A DNA stretch of 64,000 bases from Turbatrix aceti. Taxonomy: Eukaryota > Nematoda > Chromadorea > Rhabditida > Panagrolaimidae. Position numbers and translations under genes: made by a program. The notes under the pieces are model-generated. The model was not told where the DNA came from, ran no database searches, and saw only the letters and a list, made by a program, of their open reading frames with translations. Positions 24,880 through 34,400 of this stretch are shown here, in pieces. The stretch is from NCBI GenBank assembly GCA_963969345.1, contig OZ017769.1, positions 248,001-312,000 on the forward strand, written 5' to 3'. Within the stretch, counting starts at the first letter, position 1. Every line of letters begins with the position of its first letter.

Positions 24880-25219
24880 TTTCACTTGTTTTTTTGATTT
24901 GTCGCGGCAGGATAACGCTGTTTGTTTCCTGAGGGCGTTTTTGAATTCTTGTTGATTTTTGTTTGCAATTTTTTTTAATACATTTTTAATTTTTGACTGT
25001 ATTAGGGATTCTTAGTCGTTGATTCGACATCGTTTTATCTATACATAGTTTCACTTTTCCAAAAGTACAATTTTTTTGAAAAAATTTGTTATAATTTTTT
25101 GAAAAAAATTTTTTTTTGGTACATTCTTTTTTTATATTTTATACAAAGTTAAAATTTTGTAGGTACTTGGGATACACATGTTAGATCGGTTACAATCAAT
25201 TTTTCACTAGCAGCATACC
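24880..25219. other. GTF3C1-TIMMDC1 spacer
   Basis: Very A+T-rich, with long T and A runs and no open coding segment. The last 60 bases carry the T-rich tract and AG that precede the TIMMDC1 start. Confidence 0.45.
25203..25210 (+). promoter_or_regulatory. Probable leader splice acceptor of TIMMDC1
   Basis: TTCACTAG after a T-rich tract ends 9 nt before the ATG at 25220. With GTF3C1 only about 340 bp upstream on the same strand, this could be a downstream gene in an operon. Confidence 0.45.
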
Positions 25220-26223
25220 ATGCCGGATGACAGTGACAGTGATGCAACGAAAGATGGCAGCATTCTGTCGGCACTGGTGCCGCAATCGCTACGGGATCGA
25301 TTTTCCGTGAGATTTGACGAAGGCTGGACGCGGATAAAGACAATGTACACCGACAACAAGCCTCACATGGAGACAGATGCTGTCATGAGGATGTCGACTA
25401 TTGCCTTTTTTAGCGGATTTTTCATCGGTGGTGCTGGAAATGCGGCAACTGCTAACACCAGGTTTGAAAACTACGCTGTTGGCAAGAAATTCGTCAATCG
25501 TCGCGATGCTTTGGTAAGATTAATCCTTCACCTTGCGAAGTTCAACAATGGCATTTCAGAGGAGAAAACTTGATTTTGGAACAGTTATGTTTGCAAAATC
25601 CGGTTTAAAATTCGGTTTTCGCGCTGCAGCTCTTACGGGAACCGTAATGTGAGTGCTCTTATCACAAGTTTATATTTGATACTTTGGTCACATTTTTAGG
25701 CTCCTGACAACCCATACGACAGCATTCCGAGACCACTACTCACCAGCCTACTTCCCTGCCTTTTCAGGTCTCACCACTTTTTTAGTGCATAGAGGTCTGA
25801 GCGACTTTTATGAACCATAGGCTTTACCATTTCAGCTCTAGCCTGTGGTACCTTTGCCTTCCCCCTTGGTATCTACGGCCAGCTGCAGGCCCTCGGACTC
25901 GGCTTGGCCACAGGCTCGACGCTTTCTGCCGTCTCGTGGCTCTACGCGCTCTACTGCGATAAGTCCTTCAACGATGCCTACCGGCAGTTTCGGGCTGAAT
26001 ACGAGGCTGAGATGCAGGAGAGATTCGACGAGGCTGCGAAGATTAAACAAATCATGAAGGTTAGAAGGCGGGGATTGAAACAGGTGGGTTTATGTGAGTT
26101 TTTTAGGACGAGAATATACCACTACGGGTTCTGGCCTATAAACGACTCTACGAGATGAGGAAAGAGGAATCTAAGGCTGTGGACAGCGTGCTCATAGAGT
26201 CAGATGATGAACACGATGGATAG
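25220..26223 (+). CDS. TIMMDC1: TIMMDC1, mitochondrial complex I assembly factor, 263 aa
   Basis: Five exons: 25220-25513, 25560-25648, 25700-25767, 25836-26059 and 26107-26223; phases agree, 264 codons. The protein has the Tim17/22-like series of glycine-rich hydrophobic segments: ISTIAFFSGFFIGGAGNAAT-like segment near residue 55, then GFRAAALTGTVMLL, FSALACGTFAFPLGIYG and LGLGLATGSTLSAVSW. The N-terminal helix (SLRDRFSVRFDEGWTRIKTM) and the charged C-terminal helix (DEAAKIKQIMKDENI) match the layout of TIMMDC1. The family sits in the mitochondrial inner membrane and helps build the membrane arm of respiratory complex I. Length is close to human (285 aa). It converges with a membrane-protein gene 151 nt downstream. 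Confidence 0.85.
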
Positions 26224-26374
26224 GTAGTTGTCAATTTTTTAGTAGGAATTTTTGTTTTGAAAATTTGTTGTCATTGTTGTTACGGTATTTTTTGCAGCAT
26301 AAAGTAACATTGAAATATCATTTATCTTTCAATGTGAAAATTTGAACCGTAAGGAGATGAAAAGCTGCCGGAGG

Positions 26375-27474
26375 TCAGTTGTTCGCTCTGCCACAGAGAG
26401 AGACGATGGCAAATGTGCCACGCTTGACGTAAAAGAGATGCACGCCGACCAGGCAAATGCCTATCAGCGAGAGAACCGACGACATGAGGAAAAGCGTGCC
26501 GGCGTAGGGCGGGTCGTGGCAGAAGCCGACGTGGCTGAAGCCGGCTCTCTGGTCTCCGCACGTACCGTAGTACAGAAGGATGACGAAGGCGTTGAAGAAC
26601 AGAATGGCCCGAAGAAAGTGAAGGTTGAAGTACTGTAATTAGGACCAACAGATTTACTGTACTTTTTTGGTTGTGCAAGACTTACAAATTTTTTAAAAGT
26701 ACCGGTATTACGGTACCGCTGGTGTCCCTGCGGAGTGACGTCGCAGACGACTTCTCGTCTGGCCGTCTGACAGGCGAGGAGGAATCCTGCGCTCACAATG
26801 CATCCCGTGAGATTTCCACTCGTGATGTACACTCCGAAGATGCCGAATCGGGATCCCACGACGCTGAGGAGCACTGCAAGCACCGCGACGCCGATCTCGG
26901 CGGACACGAGGACAATCGAAACGATGGGCAGCGTGAGAAGGTAATCGCCCTTGTCGCCGGCTTCCTGATGCACCTCGCCCGGTACCGGTGTCGGGCTGGT
27001 GCCGACAGCTGGCTGGAGTGTTGGATCGGCGAGCGCGGGCACGTTGCTTTTTTTCTTCACCTGCACTTTGTCCTCGCGCTTTCCCCAGCACGTTGACTCC
27101 CACTGAGTCTTGTCGAACACGCATTCACCGCCGCTGTCTTTGTCGGCTGCCTTTTTGAGCACGTTGTCCTGGTGGATCTCTAGGGCTTCTTTCTTGAGGG
27201 CGTCAAATTCAACGTTGTTCGGCGGGGCCAATCCTGAACGGCTCTTATGACTTTCTTGCGTATCTTCTGTTTTTGTGTCATCCGTCGTTCTCTTGCTTTT
27301 CGATGATCGCTTGGATGGTTTAGAATGCTTGGATCCGCTCTGCGTGTGCTTGGTCCGCCTGGATCTACCTGACTTGGTCGCTTCCTGCGTTTCTTTGGAT
27401 CCACTTTCTTTGATTACATTCTGTGTGTTTCTTGTGTGGGTCCGTCGATTTGATCTGTTCGACTTGCCTGACAT
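26375..27474 (-). CDS. Four-pass membrane protein with long Ser/Lys-rich N-terminus, 348 aa
   Basis: Not recognised. Two exons, 27474-26686 and 26632-26375, with a 53-nt phase-0 intron (GTAAGT donor, TTACAG acceptor); 349 codons. Residues 1-75 are low complexity (Ser, Lys, Arg, Thr), with RTKHTQSGSKHSKPSKRSSK. Four hydrophobic segments follow: TLPIVSIVLVSAEIGVAVLA, ITSGNLTGCIVSAGFLLAC, FLRAILFFNAFVILLYYG and LFLMSSVLSLIGICLVGVHL. A cysteine-bearing loop (YGTCGDQRAGFSHVGFCHDP) separates the last two. The topology suggests a MARVEL-like tetraspan protein with a cytosolic N-terminus. The frame downstream of the intron is certain from the hydrophobic segments; an alternative frame encodes only Ser/Thr-rich sequence. 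Confidence 0.75.
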
Positions 27475-27897
27475 CGCGTAACGTTGTTAGTAGGGATTGA
27501 TGTTGTAGTACGGTAACGACAGTGAGTGAGACCGCGGCACGATGGCGATGGACGGCATGGCAATCAGGGGAATTATCGTTGAATGGCATTTTATGTTAAT
27601 TCAGCATTCATAGAAGAGTTTTGTACCTGAATTCATGTTATTTACAACAAAAAAATTAAAGTCAAGTCGGTCACTTTTTTTTCAGTACACCAGATAATCT
27701 GGGTGACCGGCACCTAGCTTTTCACATTACTCGGGGTGCTATGGACTGAAATTCGGCGAAGTCGGTAAAAGCTTAGCACACTTGGTGGATCGAAGGGGAC
27801 CTGCGCGATCGGTCGTGTGCACAGCACTAAAAAACAACCCAAAGGAGAATTATGGAGGTACAATTAATCTATTAGAAGGTAGTGGAACCAGTGACAA

Positions 27898-28205
27898 CGA
27901 TTTTTTGCTTCAACTGCTTCTGACTCAAAAGACTTTTTTTTATTGCCTTCAGTACGTATGCATGTGGTAATACTCTGTAGTGGCACTACTGTATTGCTCT
28001 AGATATGGTCAGTCGGTGACTTTTACTCCGCATGGCCTTGTACATACGTGCGCGTCTTTTAAATGCCGGCTATTACTGTATTAATTTGCTTAATTTACAT
28101 GACCGTTTTTGCCTTGCCGTCAAAACATTGTTACGATCAAGGGTAGCAAAAAAGTTATAGGGCCTCGTTTTTTTATGTCCCCCATTTTTACGAAGACGAC
28201 GTGAC
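27898..28205. repeat. 308-bp direct repeat, copy 1
   Basis: Begins CGATTTTTTGCTTCAACTGC and ends GAAGACGACGTGAC. The same sequence, identical as far as read, recurs at 29249-29556 in direct orientation 1,351 bp downstream. The two copies flank the G-rich arrays. Confidence 0.85.
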
Positions 28206-28206
28206 C

Positions 28207-28558
28207 AGTGTTGTCGGGTTACCCGACCCGAAACCCGACCCGACCCGAACCCGACCCGAAAATCCCGGGTTTCGGGTCGGGTAACCCGAAATTTTCGGGT
28301 TCGGGTTTTGGTTCGGGTCGGGTAACCCGAAATTTTCGGGTTCGAGTTCGAGTTCGGGTCGGGTTACCCGAAATTTTCGGGTTCGGGTTCGGGTTCGGGT
28401 CGGGTTACCCGAAATTTTCGGGTTCGAGTTCGGGTTCGGGTCGGGTTACCCGAAATTTTCGGGTTCGGGTTCGGGTTCGGGTCGGGTTACCCGAAATTTT
28501 CGGGTTCGGGTTCGGGTTCGGGTCGGGTAACCCGAAAATTTCAGAACCCGACAACACT
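28207..28558. mobile_element. Foldback element with terminal inverted repeats and 41-bp G-rich units (copy 2)
   Basis: Bounded by AGTGTTGTCGGGTTACCCG on the left and its near-complement ending CCCGACAACACT on the right. Inside are about seven tandem units of 41 bp, each containing GGGTCGGGTTACCCGAAA then TTTTCGGGTTC and hexamers of GGGTTC. The ends are those of the 11034-11331 element, but the A+T-rich centre there is replaced here by the array. No transposase is encoded. Confidence 0.65.
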
Positions 28559-28923
28559 TTGGCCGCTGTGTTGGGAAGAGGGTGTGCTGTCAATCAGCGC
28601 TATGGTGTCCATCAGCGTATAGTATGGACAAACGCGGCCCGCATGACGTTGCGGTGTACCGCGACTATAAAGCGAATGCTCTGCCGATGAGTTAGGGAAG
28701 CAAAACAACTCGCGCTGCCGAACAGCGGCGTCGATTGACCCCTCAGGTGTGTTGTCGGCACATGCTGGAAACATTTGTTTGCGTTTTTCGTCGTAGAATA
28801 TATGGGACGCACCTACCTAAATCATCTGGTGCCCGATGAAATTTTGGATTAAAATCGTTATTCATGTTCTTTTAAAATTTTTTTTCGTTTGACTTTCGGT
28901 TTGTGACAGCTTGCATAAAATTG

Positions 28924-29248
28924 CCGGGTTGAAGTTCGGGTCGGGTTTTCGGGTCGGGTTACCCGAACTTCGGGTTTCGGGTCGGGTAACCCGAAATTTT
29001 CGGGTTCGGGTTTTGGTTCGGGTCGGGTAACCCGAAATTTTCGGGTTCGAGTTCGAGTTCGGGTCGGGTTACCCGAAATTTTCGGGTTCGGGTTCAGGTT
29101 CGGGTCGGGTAACCCGAAAATTTCGGGTTCGGGTTCGGGTTCGGGTCGGGTTACCCGAAATTTTCGGGTTCGGGTTCGGGTCGGGTTACCCGAAATTTTC
29201 GGGTTCGGGTTCGGGTTCGGGTCGGGTTACCCGAAAAATTTCCGAACC
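28924..29248. repeat. Second 41-bp G-rich array, truncated ends
   Basis: About seven units of the same 41-bp repeat as in 28207-28558, but lacking both terminal GTGTTGTCGGG sequences. On the right it joins copy 2 of the 308-bp repeat directly at CCCGATTTTTT, where the array sequence CCCGA and the repeat start CGATTT share CGA, suggesting a microhomology junction. Confidence 0.7.
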
Positions 29249-29556
29249 CGATTTTTTGCTTCAACTGCTTCTGACTCAAAAGACTTTTTTTTATTGCCTT
29301 CAGTACGTATGCATGTGGTAATACTCTGTAGTGGCACTACTGTATTGCTCTAGATATGGTCAGTCGGTGACTTTTACTCCGCATGGCCTTGTACATACGT
29401 GCGCGTCTTTTAAATGCCGGCTATTACTGTATTAATTTGCTTAATTTACATGACCGTTTTTGCCTTGCCGTCAAAACATTGTTACGATCAAGGGTAGCAA
29501 AAAAGTTATAGGGCCTCGTTTTTTTATGTCCCCCATTTTTACGAAGACGACGTGAC
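29249..29556. repeat. 308-bp direct repeat, copy 2
   Basis: Second copy of the sequence at 27898-28205, same length and orientation. After the shared end GACGACGTGAC the flanks diverge completely. Confidence 0.85.
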
Positions 29557-29681
29557 GTGATCGAGGTTTTGTGGCTAAAAGTTTTCTAGAAGCCGGGTTG
29601 TAACTGCAAGTTGTAACTCTGCCAGATCAATAATGCTGCAAATTACCATGTTCATTATTGGACTTCAATAACCCGCACTAG

Positions 29682-29833
29682 CATGTGATCTACAACGTGA
29701 CTACAACTGGACATCCAGGCTTTGTACGCGAATGAATGTTTTTGTAACGCGTGAATCCGTCTATTTCCGTTGTACTCATGGTGTAAATCTTGAAGTCCGT
29801 TTGTACAGTTGTAGTCATGTTGTAGATCACATG
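29682..29833. mobile_element. Short inverted-repeat (MITE-like) element
   Basis: Arms of 28 bp at 29682-29709 (starting CATGTGATCTACAAC) and 29806-29833 are inverted copies with one mismatch, separated by a 96-bp centre. No coding capacity. Target-site duplication not evident. Confidence 0.55.
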
Positions 29834-30879
29834 GTAATGCGAGAATATCGTAAAACGTAAAAAAATAGAACTTTGACACCCTCGATCAAGGGCGTCAAAA
29901 AGCCACCAGGTAAAGAAAAGGTAACGAACCAGCGATATAGTTTGTGCGCCACAATAATATTTATGAGTAGTTTTTTGGCGCCAACTTACGATATTTTCCT
30001 TTTTGTTCAAACAAGGTATAACGCGCACGAAGTCATCCAAAACTCTATTTTTTACGTATTTCCCCCATCTAACATAAGTTATTGTGCAATTATTGTTTCT
30101 CTCTGTCATATTCCCACGAATTTGTCGTACTCATAATACCAGAATTTTTGAAGACATAGTAAACTGGACGATGGGGTGTTGGGGTGCTGGACACGAACAC
30201 ATCAGAGCAGTGGGTCAACTCACAGATTCTTCCTCACTGAGTGAGTCGATTTTATCTTTTCTCCCTACTTTTTTCATACCGTTGCAATGTTTGCGTGATT
30301 ACTGACCGGATGTACTATGTGTGAGAGGAAGGATTACTACCTGCGCGGCGCTGGGGCGCGTTGCGCATCACAAGATCTGACTGAGTAGTGCTCACTCATT
30401 TGTGCTTGTTAGACGCATAGACGAGGAAGGGACCAACGTCGTTGTACCGTTGCATCGACCGTTGGTTCGTTTCTTTGTCTTTTACCGCTTTCTGCCTTGC
30501 CTTACATTAGAAGATGAGGATGATGATGATCATTTGTGCGACTACCAGGCCCAGAAGTGTCCCGCGCGTGTGGGGTTTGTTGTTGGTTGGCGGAAGAAGG
30601 GTAGGACCGAATGCCTCCCTCACCGCCGATCAATAACGGCAGAAGAAGACAACGACCGGTGAGGTGACCTCGGTAGACAGGCATCAAGCACAGCCCATTG
30701 ATCACGGGCAGTTGAACCCTTATTTTGCCTTCTACTTTTTTCGTCCTTCGATTGCTCTTTTTTCCTCCATTGTTGTTTTTGTTGAGGTGAAAAAAGGGTT
30801 CTGCCGGCCGCGCAGTCTTTGCCTCTCGCTCTCGCTCACCGGTGACCAGTCGCAGTGGCGGCTACCGACTGAATGCCGA

Positions 30880-31068
30880 AACAGCAGCAGGCTGCCTGCC
30901 GCAGCGGCGACCTGCAATCTACGGCCGACGAATACCGATCGAGCGAATAGAATACGCACACGCGCAGAACTTCTCCCCCCACCATCGATCACAAACCAGC
31001 AAAGAAAGCGCGGTGCTTTATGACTTGCTCGACATTTACGGCTTTTTGTTTCCCCTTTTTTCCTGCCT
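30880..31068 (+). promoter_or_regulatory. Probable promoter / 5' leader exon of afadin
   Basis: A non-repetitive, C/G-richer stretch ending in a strong donor, CCTGCCT then GTAAGTAAG at 31069. The next acceptor on the same strand is at 31389, just before the afadin ATG, so this is a plausible leader exon. The exact 5' end cannot be placed. Confidence 0.4.
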
Positions 31069-31380
31069 GTAAGTAAGCAAGCGTTTTCAAGAAATGTGCC
31101 CACAATTTATTGTTTATGTCTGGCGTGTTATTTTCTTGCCATGGGTTTTTCTAGAATTAAATTTTAACTTTTACTTAAAATCCCGTCAAAAATCCACAGC
31201 GTGTGGGGTATTATGCGATGACTCATCTGATTTAGGCCCCATCTGCCGTGAAATGTTTTCCATCTGCAAGTCTCCAAAAAACGTAAAAAATCAAGACCTC
31301 ATAAATCGTTGAAATAAAATAAATCCCCTCGTTTCGCGTTGCAAAAGTCGAGTGACACCTACTCAATTTTATTTTATTTT

Positions 31381-31389
31381 TTCGTATAG
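31381..31389 (+). promoter_or_regulatory. Splice acceptor before the afadin start codon
   Basis: T-rich tract ending CGTATAG, 17 nt before the ATG at 31407. Could accept the leader exon ending at 31068 or a spliced leader. Confidence 0.5.
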
Positions 31390-31406
31390 GCAGGCAGGTG
31401 GCAGTT

Positions 31407-34400
31407 ATGCTTAGCAATCTGGCAACCGATCGTCAGCAACTCAGACTTCTGATACAACAGTGGAATGAGAATCGCTATGACTTGTTCAATTTGTCGACTC
31501 CAGATGAGGTAATCACTTTTTCACCCGGACAAAGGACAAAGGTTATCAGAGTACACGAATAATAATATCGTTTTTTGTTTTTTTAAACCTTTTTTTGTGC
31601 ATTTTACGTCACTTTTTGTTTCTTGCAGAACGATGAATTCCACGGTGTTATTCGCTTCTACTACCAAGAACCAGGCGAAAAAATCTCGACAAAATGCGTA
31701 CGAGTCTCGTCGACGGCAACCACGCAGATCGTTCTCGAAGCACTTGTCGAAAAATTTCGACCAGATCTCATCCCACCAGGAGCCTATGTTCACGACTTTG
31801 CAATCTACGAAGTTCACGAAAGCGGTGAAGAACAGCGCCTCGAACTTGGAGAATTTCCGTTAATCTGCCAACTCAAGTGGCATAAAGACGATCGCGAAGG
31901 ACGGTTTTTGTTCAAACTCAATGAATCGGTATGGGTTTCTTTTTTGTTTGAAACTTGACCTGTGTATCGGGGCATAGGTAATTTGAGTATGTTTGGATAA
32001 TTTTCTGGGGTTTGCGACGTTTTTGTGAGATTGAGGTTTAAAATTTAATTACAATAACTTTTGCGGAATGTGCACTGTTTTTCAGTCAATTGCCCGGACA
32101 AATTCTGTCTGTGGTAGCAGCATCAATACGTCGCAGATCGACATTCGTGGCTCCAAGAAAGATTCAAAGCGATTCAACAAGCAGGAAAAGAAAGAATTGC
32201 GCAAAAAGTACAAGAAGCAGGAAGAAGGTTGGTTTTTGTTGCAATGGCGATGTTAATTGAAACCGATGTATTCTGATTTTGGGTCCTGTCAGACATGATA
32301 CATAAAAATTTAATTGTTGTAAAAATAGTGAAACTGTCTGCAAACTTGTTTTTTTCAATGAATCGTAACTTGAGTTAACTTTTTCATAGTTTGAAGCCTA
32401 CTTTTTTGATTGCAATGTAAGTACCTATCGTAAATGTGAAAACCATACTTTGTAAGAAGTGGATTCATTTTTTTGCATTTAGTTTCATTTTGACAGGAAC
32501 AGATGTTATTTGATCCTCGGTGGATACTTTTAACTGTAAGGGTGTCAGGTGAATCGGGTTTGATTAACTGTCTATCCGGTTCTAAAATATGGACTTGTGG
32601 GAAGCATTGTGAGTTACGATCAATTTTCTGAATGGAATTTTTTTAAGAACTCCGGCGCCAACAAGAGGAGGAAAAAGCACGTCGACTCTACGATGAAGTC
32701 CCACCGACTACCTTTGCACGAACAATTTCTAACCCAGAAGCTGTCATGAAGAAGCGCCGAGAACAGCGTTTCGAAAACAAGCTCAAAAGCATGGATCACG
32801 GGGGTTCAATGAAGGTGTACGGCGGCGAGTTGAATTCCTCCCGTCCTTACGTCACGCTTCTCGTTTCTGCCACAGATCGGGCTTACAAGGTCGTTCGCGA
32901 GACCCTGGATAAATACGGTCTGGAAAATGCTTCTCCAGATGACTATGTGTTGGTTGAGGTGAGAGGAGAATTTTTTTGTGTTGTACTCTTGTTAAATCAA
33001 CGCGTGCGCGAGCTTTTATGGGGCTGAACAACCGCGATCCACGAACGAGAGGGGTCGCGTGCTTACCCTCGTTTGCACTCTCGATGCTTGAGAGAATTGG
33101 TCAAGGACCAACATAAACAGCGCGAAATGTGATTCCCCTTTCTTGGTTGTGTTCTATCCTTGTTTTTGCAGATTACACTCCCTGCAAAGAGTGTCACTCG
33201 TTCACTCACCGATCTTCGAAGCCTGTCATCCGAGTCGAGGGAACGATACCTGGCTGACGATGATCGACCCATTTTGTCGTTTCTGGATGCTGATGGTGGT
33301 GAGTCGAAGGTTTTAAAACGTGTGGGCCTGGGGCTGAAATGATTTCTGTTAACACTTAGTCTTCGAAAAGTTTTGCGCATTTTTTAAAACCGCTTTTTAT
33401 ATTTTCCGTTTATTTGAGTTCCAGTTTTTTCGTTTTTTTGTGAATCAAAAAAAATCGTCCAGAATGCTATCATTTAATCAGGTTATCTCACTGAACATTG
33501 CTGATTCACTTTCTTTTCCTGTTGACATACCCACCCTCTGATAGCTTTGTCCAATGTTTACCGTCGTCGATTGTTGATGATGTTGAGAAGATGAGTGGGC
33601 TAGTGTACAAATAGCAGCTTTAATTGTATCTACACTTTTTACCGGCATTTGACGAGGCTGGAAAGGTGTAAGCTAGGCTCTAAAACTTGCAATTAAATTT
33701 TACGTGTTTTTCGAGAAGACAGCAGCTGTTGGTATTGTTGACCGTCGGCTGCATGGGGGGTACTCCTTGTGGGGGTTTTCTGGAATTTTGTTTTCGATGG
33801 CTAATCAGGTGATAAGAGAAGAAATACCGCAGTACCGGTCCCAATCGTTTGATTCTAATCAATTTTACGCGTTTTGTCTGTGAGGATTCTTTTTGCTGCG
33901 TTTACCAAAATTTAATTACGTAACGGCGAAAATGGCTGTACCCTTCTCTTCGTTATGAGGATAATTGCGGCTGGTTTTTAGTATCCATAGTTATGTGTGA
34001 TGGGAAAATGGGGTGTTGTGAATATTGGCGATGGGCATTAACGAAAATTGAATCAAGGGCTTTTTTGTCTTCGTTTGATCGTCGCTCGTTATGGTCTGTC
34101 ATCCTGTATCGTAACTGTCATATCCCTATCCTCTCGTCTACCCTGTCTCCATGCAAAAGTTGCGCAACAAAGGAGCAAAGGAACTTTGTCAGTCAACTTC
34201 TGACAGCCCCGGGGGTTGTTTACAACTGCCTAGAAAAAGAGGCTCCATAATACTTCTGCTTCTACCTTGTTGGCTTTGATGCGAACAGCACAAAAGAGGC
34301 GAAGACGACGATCGCGACGAGAAAGGAAAAAAGGCGAGAACAAAAACTCGTTGTCATTTTTGAGTCCTTACTACTCTCACTGACCACACCACATCACACT

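Larger units (their letters stand above)
27475..30879. other. Repeat-rich intergenic region
   Basis: No gene is supported in these 3.4 kb. It contains the foldback element at 28207-28558, a second truncated array at about 28924-29248, a 308-bp direct duplication and a short inverted-repeat element near 29.7 kb. The open frame at 28208-28690 is the translation of the G-rich repeat and is not a gene. Confidence 0.6.

Noticed and set aside
28208..28690. 160-aa plus-strand ORF
   Set aside because: It is the translation of the 41-bp G-rich repeat array (FGFGSG-type sequence), with no splice context and no ordinary codon use.
28200..29250. Telomere-like repeat
   Set aside because: GGGTTC hexamers resemble telomeric G-rich repeats but the unit is 41 bp with palindromes, it is internal, and it does not match TTAGGC or TTAGGG.
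31069..31389. Coding start of afadin upstream of 31069
   Set aside because: The open frame at 30842-31072 ends at a good donor but shows no afadin similarity, and the conserved N-terminus starts cleanly at 31407; treated as leader sequence.
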